The notes beneath the pieces are model-generated. The model was given only the letters and a program-made list of their open reading frames with translations, did not search any database and was not told the origin of the DNA. From assembly GCA_026648125.1 (NCBI GenBank), contig JAPKGD010000075.1:1-7558 (forward strand): a stretch of 7,558 nucleotides of DNA, written 5' to 3'. Shown here in pieces: positions 1-5,956 of this stretch (within the stretch, counting starts at the first letter, position 1; the number at the start of each line of letters is the position of its first letter). The translations under genes were made by a program, and so were the position numbers. The DNA is from Bdellovibrionales bacterium. GTDB lineage: Bacteria; Bdellovibrionota; Bdellovibrionia; Bdellovibrionales; UBA1609.

Positions 1-120
1 CAAATTGTTCGCGGTCGCTGAGCCAACTAAAATCATCACAATCACCAGTCCCAAAAATGCAAACCCATGACGTGTTGGAAGAATGAAAATTCTCGTCAAT
101 TCATATTGGCCCATGGACAT
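1..120 (-). CDS. DUF58 family membrane protein, N-terminal 40 codons only
   Basis: Partial gene that runs off the left edge of the window. Translation from the ATG at 120 gives 40 residues. They begin MSMGQYELTRIF, continue through a PTRHGFAFLG stretch, and pass into a hydrophobic segment (about residues 19-36) ending near ATANNL. This arrangement, a basic PTR-G motif just before the first membrane helix and an N-rich loop after it, is typical of the start of DUF58 proteins. Those usually have two N-terminal helices followed by a von Willebrand factor A-like cytoplasmic domain. The gene starts 5 bases after the MoxR stop codon, and a GGAG sequence inside the end of moxR lies 8 bases upstream. 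A second in-frame ATG at 114 is possible. MoxR and DUF58 genes are commonly adjacent and are thought to act together in chaperone-like assembly or maturation. The assignment rests on a short fragment plus this neighbour. Confidence 0.7.
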   Translation of the reverse strand, partial: MSMGQYELTRIFILPTRHGFAFLGLVIVMILVGSATANNL

Positions 121-125
121 AGAAA

Positions 126-1082
126 TCACTCCACTGGGACGGACGACAGAACCTGACTGGCCAGCTCGTTTCCTCTTTGACTGCCACCTTTTTGCCCCGG
201 ACGAAGTCGGTGAGCCATAACTGCGGGCCCAACCGCTTGAATGTCATCCGGCAAGACAATTTGACGTTGCTGCAAAAAGGCCCAAGCTCGTGCGGCCCGC
301 AGCCACGCAAGTCCCGCGCGAGGAGACAGCCCTTGCATTTCGTGTGGCCGCGACCGCGTGTAATCGAGAAGATCTTGTAAATATCGAACTAAGTTTCCAC
401 TCACATGAACTTTGCCCACTTGAGCCTGCCATTCTTGGAGCTGCTCTGGATTGAGCGCCGCAGCGAGAGAGTTCAATAGCACTTCACGACGCTCTCCTTT
501 GAGCAACTCCGTCTCTGCCTGTCGATTTGGAAAACCCATTTCAATGCGAAGTAAAAATCGATCGAGCTGAGACTCCGGCAGAGGATAAGTTCCCATTTGT
601 TCCGAAGGATTTTGAGTTGCCACAACAAAAAATGGCTTGGGCAGTTCGTGGGTAATTCCATCAACCGTAACTCGACGCTCTTCCATAGCCTGCAACAGGG
701 CACTCTGAGTCTTCGGCGTGGCCCGATTTAATTCATCTGCAATTACGATTTGCCCAAAAATGGGCCCGGGATGAAAAACAAAGCGTTGCGACTTCGCATC
801 AAACACCGACGTTCCAACAATATCTGCTGGCAAAAGATCATTGGTGAATTGAATTCGGGTCGGTCGAAGTCCCAAAAGAGCAGCAAATGTTTTAACAAGA
901 GTTGTTTTACCGACTCCAGGCAGGTCTTCAATGAGCACATGTCCATCGGCAAGAAGCGCACAAAGAGCGAGCCGGAGCTGGTGAGTCTTGCCCAGAATAA
1001 CCGATTCCGCCTGCTGAAAAAACTCATCGATCTGCCCATCAGACAGTCCAGAAATTTTGCTCGCCGTCTTTAACCAATTCAT
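126..1082 (-). CDS. MoxR family AAA+ ATPase
   Basis: Soluble AAA+ ATPase of the MoxR family, 318 residues from the chosen start, a normal length. All core motifs are present (numbering from the start at 1082): Walker A LPGVGKTT near 54-61, the N-D-LLPADI-G segment near 80-90 that is diagnostic of MoxR, Walker B IVIADELNRA near 112-121, the sensor 1 ATQNP near 155-159, the LDRF arginine element near 173-176, and sensor 2 GLSPRA near 251-256. MoxR proteins are thought to remodel or activate partner proteins, often ones carrying a von Willebrand factor A domain, using ATP. The DUF58 gene directly downstream is the likely partner. The reading frame could open at 1112, but AAGGAG at 1090-1095 fits ATG 1082 (7-base spacing) or ATG 1085 (4 bases), and no ribosome-binding site precedes 1112. 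The real substrate cannot be told from sequence. Confidence 0.95.
   Translation of the reverse strand: MNWLKTASKISGLSDGQIDEFFQQAESVILGKTHQLRLALCALLADGHVLIEDLPGVGKTTLVKTFAALLGLRPTRIQFTNDLLPADIVGTSVFDAKSQRFVFHPGPIFGQIVIADELNRATPKTQSALLQAMEERRVTVDGITHELPKPFFVVATQNPSEQMGTYPLPESQLDRFLLRIEMGFPNRQAETELLKGERREVLLNSLAAALNPEQLQEWQAQVGKVHVSGNLVRYLQDLLDYTRSRPHEMQGLSPRAGLAWLRAARAWAFLQQRQIVLPDDIQAVGPAVMAHRLRPGQKGGSQRGNELASQVLSSVPVE
129..132 (-). promoter_or_regulatory. Ribosome-binding site of the DUF58 gene
   Basis: GGAG on the minus strand, lying within the last codons of the MoxR gene, 8 bases before ATG 120. It supports 120 as the DUF58 start and suggests translational coupling of the two genes. Confidence 0.6.
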
Positions 1083-1089
1083 CATTTCG

Positions 1090-1095
1090 CTCCTT
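1090..1095 (-). promoter_or_regulatory. Ribosome-binding site of the MoxR gene (decides the start)
   Basis: AAGGAG on the minus strand, a near-ideal Shine-Dalgarno sequence. It is 4 bases from ATG 1085 and 7 bases from ATG 1082, so translation most likely begins at one of these two adjacent codons and not at the more upstream ATG 1112. Confidence 0.75.
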
Positions 1096-1113
1096 GGTCG
1101 CAAGCTACTCATC

Positions 1114-1137
1114 GGAAATTCCTGATGAAAGTTTCAT
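1114..1137. promoter_or_regulatory. Two adjacent short palindromes in the divergent intergenic region
   Basis: Between the divergent MoxR and DUF2723 genes lie two perfect odd-centred palindromes: GGAAATTCC at 1114-1122 and ATGAAAGTTTCAT at 1125-1137, separated by two bases. Promoters for both genes must lie in or near this gap of about 120 bases, so an operator role is possible. I could not identify convincing -35/-10 boxes or match the palindromes to a known regulator. Short AT-rich palindromes also arise by chance, so the regulatory reading is speculative. Confidence 0.25.
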
Positions 1138-1204
1138 TTTTCTCAGCCGAACTGGACCCCCCTTAACCTTGACCTCAGAGAGGAACGCCGATGTACTTAG
1201 AACA

Positions 1205-3301
1205 ATGGCGAAGTCGAAAAAGAAATCCAAATCAGCGCCGTCTCCCTCGCAAAAGACGGCTTCCGATACAGCCGTCTTACCCCCAGAGCCTCAACCTTGG
1301 TCGAGAGTGGATTATTTATGGCTATCTCTAAGTCTAGCCCTGACGGCTGTGGTTTATCTCTACACCATGTGGCCAGATGTGGCAGGGGGAGACAGTGGCG
1401 AGTTGACCACCGTGGCCTACACTTTAGGGGTTGTGCACCCGCCAGGATATCCGCTCTACACAATGTTAGCGCATCTCTTTACCTATCTGCCGCTTGGAAC
1501 GGTCGGATGGAGAGTCAATTTATTTTCCTGTGTGTTAAGTTTGGGAGCCCAAGCGTTCCTCTTTTTAACGATACGTCGACTTTTCAAACAGTCCTGGCTG
1601 GCCTTTGCGATGGCTACACTTTTAGCTTTTTCTCCGCTCATTTGGCGCTATGCAATTCTTGCTGAGGTTTTTGCATTAAATAATCTATTCGTTGGGGCTC
1701 TCGTTTATGGAATGGTTCGAACTATTCAAAATGATTCGCCCAAGAACCTCTATGGCTTGGCGCTGCTCTATGGATTGGGATTGAGCAATCACCACACTCT
1801 TCTTTTTGTGGGCGGCCCAATTGGACTTTATCTCCTCTGGCACTTTCGCTCACAAATGGCTCGGCCGCTACCCATTCTTGCTCTCACGGCTCTTGTCTTC
1901 ATTGGCATGACCCCTTATGCCTATTTATACTGGGCGTCCGCGCAAGCACCACTGGTTTCTTGGGGAGATATCACCAGCTGGAAAGGCTTTCTCACTCACT
2001 TTCTACGCAAAGAATACGGAACGTTTCAACTCGCCACCGAAGGATCTCAAAGATTTCAGCTCTTTCATGGCCTTTGGTATTTCTTCCTCAATTTTGGCCA
2101 AGTGGTCGGTTATGTGGGGCTTCTCCCATTTGTTTTTGCTCTGCGCGAATTATGGAAGGCCCCTCGTCGAGAACGAGCCGTTCTGGGGCAAGTTTGGATC
2201 GTCCTTCCTTTGCTCTATTTGATCATCTTTCATTGGCTTGCCAATCTTCCATTTGTGGACGGAGCTGCGCTTTACCGCGATATCGTGAGTCGATTTTGGC
2301 TCATGCCGAATTGGCTTTTTATGGTGGTCTTTGCCTATGGTTGCTCAGTGGCCCTCGAAAAAGTCTCACCATCGCAGCGCCAGGCTCTCAAAATTCTCCT
2401 CCTCGTCTCTCCGCTCATTGCCCTTGCTGTCCATTTTAAGAACGAAAATCATCGGGACAACACCACCTTTGTGGATTTTGGCCGACATCTGCTTGAAAAG
2501 CTCCCGCCCAATTCTCTCTACTTTACTCTCGGTGACATCAACACCAATTCAGTTCGCTACCTTCAAGCCTGTGAAGGTTTTCGCACCGACGTGAAGGTTC
2601 TTGACCGCTCGCTGATGTCTTATCCATGGACAAAACGCATCGCTGCGAAGCACTTTCCCGATGTCATTCTTCCAGGCGTGGCCTACCATCCGACCCAGCC
2701 GGGATTTTATGACTTTAAAAAGCTCTTCGATGCCAACTATTCAAGGCAGCAAATATTTATGACGATGATTAAGACCAAAAATTCCAACGAAGCTCTGGAT
2801 AAGGCCTGGGAGTCGAGCTACATGCTTGTCCCCTATGGTCTTAGCTTTAAAGTCGTAAACAGAAATAAGGACTTTGAGATCGAACGTTACATCGCTGATA
2901 GCGCGAAATTCCTAATTGATCCACTTACAGCGATGCCGAAGCCTCCCCTTCCTGACTCCTGGGACGCCGTCATTCTCGCCAACTATTGGTTGGCCCACCA
3001 TGTTCGGGCCGCTGAGATTCTTAAGTATGCTCTCAAGACACAGGATAAAAAATATTTTCAGGAAGCGGAGCGCCTTCTTGAAGAATTGGTAATCCGAAAC
3101 CCCAACCCTCCCGCCGACTATTTTAAGAATCTAGGAATTTCTCACCAGCACTTAACCCGGTTGACCGAAGGCGAAGAGCGTCGCCATCATGAAGTTCGCA
3201 TGCTCGAGGTCTGGGAAATTTATATTGGTAAGACAGATCGACGCGACAAAACTTACGAAGATATTCGATCCGTCCTCAAAGCCTATGGGCGCCTCAAGTA
3301 A
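1205..3301 (+). CDS. DUF2723 (TMEM260-like) GT-C-type membrane glycosyltransferase, putative
   Basis: Integral membrane protein of 698 residues from ATG 1205. After a lysine-rich cytoplasmic start (MAKSKKKSKS) comes a first helix (about 36-55), then the DUF2723 signature: GGDSGEL at 61-67, HPPGYPLY at 78-85, an AEVFALN segment at 153-159 and NHHT at 195-198. About ten further hydrophobic spans run to about residue 408. An acidic residue just after the first helix is where GT-C enzymes place the catalytic base (D63/E66 here). The human DUF2723 protein TMEM260 is a protein O-mannosyltransferase, so sugar transfer from a lipid-linked donor is a fair guess, but donor and acceptor are unknown. Residues 410-698 are soluble and helical, and about 600-675 look tetratricopeptide-like. 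The frame can be extended to a TTG at 1094 or one at 1169, neither with a ribosome-binding site. ATG 1205 also lacks a good one, so the start is uncertain. Confidence 0.85.
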   Translation: MAKSKKKSKSAPSPSQKTASDTAVLPPEPQPWSRVDYLWLSLSLALTAVVYLYTMWPDVAGGDSGELTTVAYTLGVVHPPGYPLYTMLAHLFTYLPLGTVGWRVNLFSCVLSLGAQAFLFLTIRRLFKQSWLAFAMATLLAFSPLIWRYAILAEVFALNNLFVGALVYGMVRTIQNDSPKNLYGLALLYGLGLSNHHTLLFVGGPIGLYLLWHFRSQMARPLPILALTALVFIGMTPYAYLYWASAQAPLVSWGDITSWKGFLTHFLRKEYGTFQLATEGSQRFQLFHGLWYFFLNFGQVVGYVGLLPFVFALRELWKAPRRERAVLGQVWIVLPLLYLIIFHWLANLPFVDGAALYRDIVSRFWLMPNWLFMVVFAYGCSVALEKVSPSQRQALKILLLVSPLIALAVHFKNENHRDNTTFVDFGRHLLEKLPPNSLYFTLGDINTNSVRYLQACEGFRTDVKVLDRSLMSYPWTKRIAAKHFPDVILPGVAYHPTQPGFYDFKKLFDANYSRQQIFMTMIKTKNSNEALDKAWESSYMLVPYGLSFKVVNRNKDFEIERYIADSAKFLIDPLTAMPKPPLPDSWDAVILANYWLAHHVRAAEILKYALKTQDKKYFQEAERLLEELVIRNPNPPADYFKNLGISHQHLTRLTEGEERRHHEVRMLEVWEIYIGKTDRRDKTYEDIRSVLKAYGRLK

Positions 3302-3309
3302 TCGACCCA

Positions 3310-3387
3310 TGTCTCAAATTGAAACGCCCAGACTCCATCCTTTTCATTTTAAACATATGCTCACCTTAAAATAGCTATTTTGAGACA
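3310..3387. repeat. Inverted repeat spanning the gap between the two plus-strand genes
   Basis: TGTCTCAAA at 3310-3318 is exactly complementary to TTTGAGACA at 3379-3387. The 9-base arms are 60 bases apart and fill most of the gap between the DUF2723 gene and the next gene. The right arm overlaps the palindrome at 3365-3384, so the two could form mutually exclusive structures in RNA. No run of T follows, so this is not a standard intrinsic terminator. Confidence 0.4.
3365..3384. promoter_or_regulatory. 20-base palindrome upstream of the GTG-start membrane gene
   Basis: CTTAAAATAGCTATTTTGAG is a palindrome with a perfect 14-base core (AAAATAGCTATTTT, 3368-3381) and only one mismatched pair (T/G) in the outer arms. 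It lies 38 bases before the GTG start at 3423. TAAAAT at 3367-3372 would make a passable -10 box, though I see no strong -35 at the right distance. A dimeric repressor site overlapping a promoter would look like this. A weak hairpin is the alternative. No known operator is recognised. Confidence 0.35.
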
Positions 3388-3412
3388 ACTAGGTCATTCT
3401 GAAATCAGTCGT

Positions 3413-3417
3413 GGGAG
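3413..3417 (+). promoter_or_regulatory. Ribosome-binding site selecting the GTG start at 3423
   Basis: GGGAG lies 5 bases upstream of GTG 3423. It argues against the slightly earlier in-frame GTG at 3411, which overlaps the site itself, and sets the protein start as MNQLFLIF. Confidence 0.6.
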
Positions 3418-3422
3418 ACAGC

Positions 3423-4526
3423 GTGAATCAGCTGTTTTTAATTTTTAAATTCGCCTTTCAATTTCTTGGCTGGCTGACGATTCTTTACATTGCTGATGAT
3501 TTCACGTTCTCTGAGGCCGCTGCATTCTTGTTATTGATATTCTTTCTAACCTTTTCTGTCGCCATCACCCTGGCAATCCTAGAAAGGCGCTCGCCCTTAA
3601 ATCCAAGATTTGTGACAAGTCTTGCTCTCGATAGCGCTTTTTGGCTCGCCCACACAGTTCCTCTTATAATGTCTCTTGTTGGCTTGAACTCTCTATTTAC
3701 GACCTTCCTTTGGCGGACGATCGAACTCCTTCAATTTGACATGATTTCTTTCCACGGGGTCGGTATTTGGATTCACTTCATATTTATTTGCGCGCTCATT
3801 TACTTAAAGGCATTTCACCATCTCCTTGCGGCCTCGCTCATTCCATCCCGTCACAGTGACAGTGAACTCGTTCGGGCCGCTAAAAAGCAACTCCCAAGAG
3901 GCACGAACCTTGAAATCTACTCCGTTGAATCTTCACTTCCCTGGCTCAATCGACCCTGGCACTTTTCGGGAGCCCGGCCTCAGTCATCAAGAATGACATT
4001 GTTCATTCCGTCTCAGCTTCTCGCAAAATTTAGTGAACAAGAATTTTCTTGTTACATACGCTACCTCAGTATTCGCTCAGCAAGTGAGAAATCTTTAAAG
4101 CTCTGGCGCCACCTTGGGTTCACCCTGATTGGAATCATTTCTTTGTCTGCATTTACTACTCTTGCGAGCGGCCACGTACCACTTAATCTCCAATTTTTAA
4201 CTTGGCTGATATGGGTGGGACTCACAGTCCTTTCCATCTTAAGTGTGATTCGGTGGACGCATCGGCGAAGAGACGATCTTACTTTTGCGGTGATCAGCAC
4301 CTGGAGTGCCTCAGAACGAAACCATCTTGCGATGAGTTGGTTTCATCTCATTCGCTGGATGCCCTACACGAGTTGGAGAATCATTGAGCAACAAACCCTC
4401 TTAGCCAATCGGGAACGCAACCTCAAACTACCTCTGAGTCTAGCCCACGACTTGGCACGCATTCCTTCTCCTGTAACGACAAGCCTGCTCGTAGGACTCT
4501 TATCACTTTGGGCTTCGTGGCCTTAA
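3423..4526 (+). CDS. Polytopic membrane protein, possible inactive M48-type metalloprotease homologue
   Basis: Not confidently recognised. From GTG 3423 the protein has 367 residues, with hydrophobic spans near 4-24, 33-53, 70-96 and 113-138, a soluble loop of about 90 residues, then two more spans near 231-249 and 256-276 and a cytoplasmic-looking tail. This topology, and the loop sequence, resemble HtpX/Ste24 (M48) proteases. IPSQLLAKFSEQEFSCYIRYLSIR (195-218, joined here from IPSQLLAKFS and EQEFSCYIRYLSIR) lines up with the M48 pattern of a GLL-x-L-x-x-x-EL stretch followed by the zinc helix. The HExxH positions, however, read Y214, L215 and R218, so zinc binding is not expected. The basic HRRRDD segment (280-285) after the last span sits where M48 enzymes carry their third ligand. 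The gene follows the DUF2723 gene on the same strand after 121 bases, and its stop is 3 bases from the converging mpl stop. An unrelated membrane family remains possible. Confidence 0.5.
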   Translation: MNQLFLIFKFAFQFLGWLTILYIADDFTFSEAAAFLLLIFFLTFSVAITLAILERRSPLNPRFVTSLALDSAFWLAHTVPLIMSLVGLNSLFTTFLWRTIELLQFDMISFHGVGIWIHFIFICALIYLKAFHHLLAASLIPSRHSDSELVRAAKKQLPRGTNLEIYSVESSLPWLNRPWHFSGARPQSSRMTLFIPSQLLAKFSEQEFSCYIRYLSIRSASEKSLKLWRHLGFTLIGIISLSAFTTLASGHVPLNLQFLTWLIWVGLTVLSILSVIRWTHRRRDDLTFAVISTWSASERNHLAMSWFHLIRWMPYTSWRIIEQQTLLANRERNLKLPLSLAHDLARIPSPVTTSLLVGLLSLWASWP

Positions 4527-4529
4527 TAT

Positions 4530-5951
4530 CTACTCTAGAGCTTTCAGTAATTTTTGATAAATACCGCCAAAACCACCGTTGCTCATTAAAAGTATCACAT
4601 CGCCTTTTTTGGCTTCGTGCTCTAAAAGTTCGATCAAATGATCCACATCTTTTCCCAAATGAGAACTCGCTCCCATTCGGCTCAAATCCTCCACGAGCTG
4701 AAGAGAAGAAAACCTCTCAGTGGGGTCTATCTTTGACTGATCAAAGGCTTCGGCCACATAAGAATGATCGGCCGAAGCTAAAGCTTTGACATAATCGGCC
4801 TGAAAAATCTTTCTTCGTGACGTGGCCGAACGAGGTTCAAAGACGGCGAGCACTCGACGACCAGGAAAGCGCTCCCGGATCGACTGTATGGTTAGCCGTA
4901 CGGCCGTTGGGTGATGGGCGAAATCTTCCACCACCGCCACCCCCCTCGGCTCACCGAGAAGTTGCTGTCTTCTTTTGACCCCCTGAAAGCTCGATAGCCC
5001 ACCTAGCACTTGGGCCATCGACCAACCCAAAACGTCGGCCATGACAAAAACAGATAGGGCATTCAATGTGTTGTGGTCGCCAAACAATTTGAGAGCCACA
5101 TCGGCAATCTTTCGCTCACCTTTGGCTACACAAAAATGATTGCGGCCATTCAAGGCCATGCGTTCAACCGCTCGGTAATCACCGTTTTCAAGGCCATATG
5201 TGATTACTTTACACTTTGCGAGAGGCAAGAGAGATTGAATATTTTGATCTTCCCCCCACGCCACAAGCGTTCCATCTCGAGGTATCATTTCCACCAGGCG
5301 GCGAAATGAATTCATCACCGCGGAAAGGTCCTGATAAATATCGGCATGATCAAATTCTATACTCGTCAGGATCACATGCTTCGGTCGATAGTGGACGAAC
5401 TTAGGCACCTTATCAAAAAAGGCCGTGTCGTACTCATCGCCTTCTATAATAAACCATGCAGAATCCCCTGGGGCGCGAAAACTTAAGCTAAAATTCTCAG
5501 GCACACCGCCAATCAAATAACCGGGCTTTAATCCACAGTTCTCTGCAACCCATGTCGCCATCGACGTGGTCGTGGTCTTTCCGTGTGTTCCCGTCACGAC
5601 CAGACTTTGCCTTTGATCGATAACGAATTCTCCAAGAGCCTTAGGAAGAGACGTATAAGGAATCCCTCGCTCCAGCAGAGCAACCGCTTCTGGATTGCCC
5701 TTTGAAATCACATTCCCAACAATTACAAGATCTGGCTTTGGTTCGAGGTTTTCGGGACGATAACCTTCCATCAATTTGATATTGAGCTTTTCAAGCTGTG
5801 TCGACATCGGGGGATATACATTTTGGTCACTCCCAGAAATCTGATACCCCATGGACTTTAAAATGCCCGCAAGCGATCCCATAGCTGTTCCGCAAATTCC
5901 CATGAGGTGAATATGCGCTCCTGGCCTTAAGTTTTTAAAAATGTGATCCAT
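4530..5951 (-). CDS. mpl: UDP-N-acetylmuramate:L-alanyl-gamma-D-glutamyl-meso-diaminopimelate ligase
   Basis: Cytoplasmic Mur-family ligase of peptidoglycan recycling. It joins free murein tripeptide (L-Ala-gamma-D-Glu-meso-DAP) to UDP-MurNAc with ATP, bypassing MurC, MurD and MurE. The 473 residues show the family order: N-terminal UDP-binding domain with HLMGICGTAMG (15-25) and GSDQNVYPPMS (40-50), ATP loop VTGTHGKTTTTS (119-130), EGDEYDTAFFDK (170-181), GDHN (291-294), then the C-terminal domain with VEDFAHHPTA (341-350), FEPRSATSRR (371-380) and MSNGGFGGIYQKLL (456-469). The YPPMST, EYDTAFFDK, DFAHHPTA and SNGGFGG signatures separate Mpl from MurC. The length is typical, at about 450-475. 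It is the last gene of an operon with the serine hydrolase (5-base gap) and LdcA. AAAGGA inside the upstream gene serves as its ribosome-binding site. I see nothing missing from the active site. Confidence 0.97.
   Translation of the reverse strand: MDHIFKNLRPGAHIHLMGICGTAMGSLAGILKSMGYQISGSDQNVYPPMSTQLEKLNIKLMEGYRPENLEPKPDLVIVGNVISKGNPEAVALLERGIPYTSLPKALGEFVIDQRQSLVVTGTHGKTTTTSMATWVAENCGLKPGYLIGGVPENFSLSFRAPGDSAWFIIEGDEYDTAFFDKVPKFVHYRPKHVILTSIEFDHADIYQDLSAVMNSFRRLVEMIPRDGTLVAWGEDQNIQSLLPLAKCKVITYGLENGDYRAVERMALNGRNHFCVAKGERKIADVALKLFGDHNTLNALSVFVMADVLGWSMAQVLGGLSSFQGVKRRQQLLGEPRGVAVVEDFAHHPTAVRLTIQSIRERFPGRRVLAVFEPRSATSRRKIFQADYVKALASADHSYVAEAFDQSKIDPTERFSSLQLVEDLSRMGASSHLGKDVDHLIELLEHEAKKGDVILLMSNGGFGGIYQKLLKALE
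4747..4778 (-). repeat. GC-rich hairpin inside mpl
   Basis: GCTTCGGCC (4747-4755) and GGCCGAAGC (4770-4778) are perfect 9-base complements around a 14-base loop, inside the C-terminal domain of mpl (roughly residues 392-402, ASADHSYVAEA). The mpl mRNA could form a stable stem here. It may simply reflect the alanine/glutamate-rich codons on either side. Confidence 0.35.
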
Positions 5952-5956
5952 TCAAA

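Noticed and set aside
750..1073. 107-residue plus-strand reading frame inside the MoxR gene
   Set aside because: It is antisense to the conserved Walker A and Walker B region of MoxR, and its translation resembles no protein family.
1083..1112. Upstream ATG at 1112 as the MoxR start
   Set aside because: It has no ribosome-binding site, while AAGGAG at 1090-1095 is correctly spaced for ATG 1085 or 1082. The extra residues (MSSLRPRSE) are not part of the MoxR family core.
1094..1204. Longer version of the DUF2723 protein starting at TTG 1094
   Set aside because: It would use a rare start codon without a ribosome-binding site and overlap the MoxR ribosome-binding site. The added 37 residues look non-coding, whereas the lysine-rich start at ATG 1205 is typical of a membrane protein N-terminus.
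1960..2439. 159-residue alternative-frame reading frame inside the DUF2723 gene
   Set aside because: Its Ser/Arg/Pro-rich translation has the look of an out-of-frame shadow of the leucine-rich membrane protein, and the DUF2723 frame is clearly the coding one.
4533..4540. CTCTAGAG palindrome at the end of mpl as a bidirectional terminator
   Set aside because: The 8-base palindrome has no loop, is too short to form a hairpin, and has no T-tract directly following on either strand.
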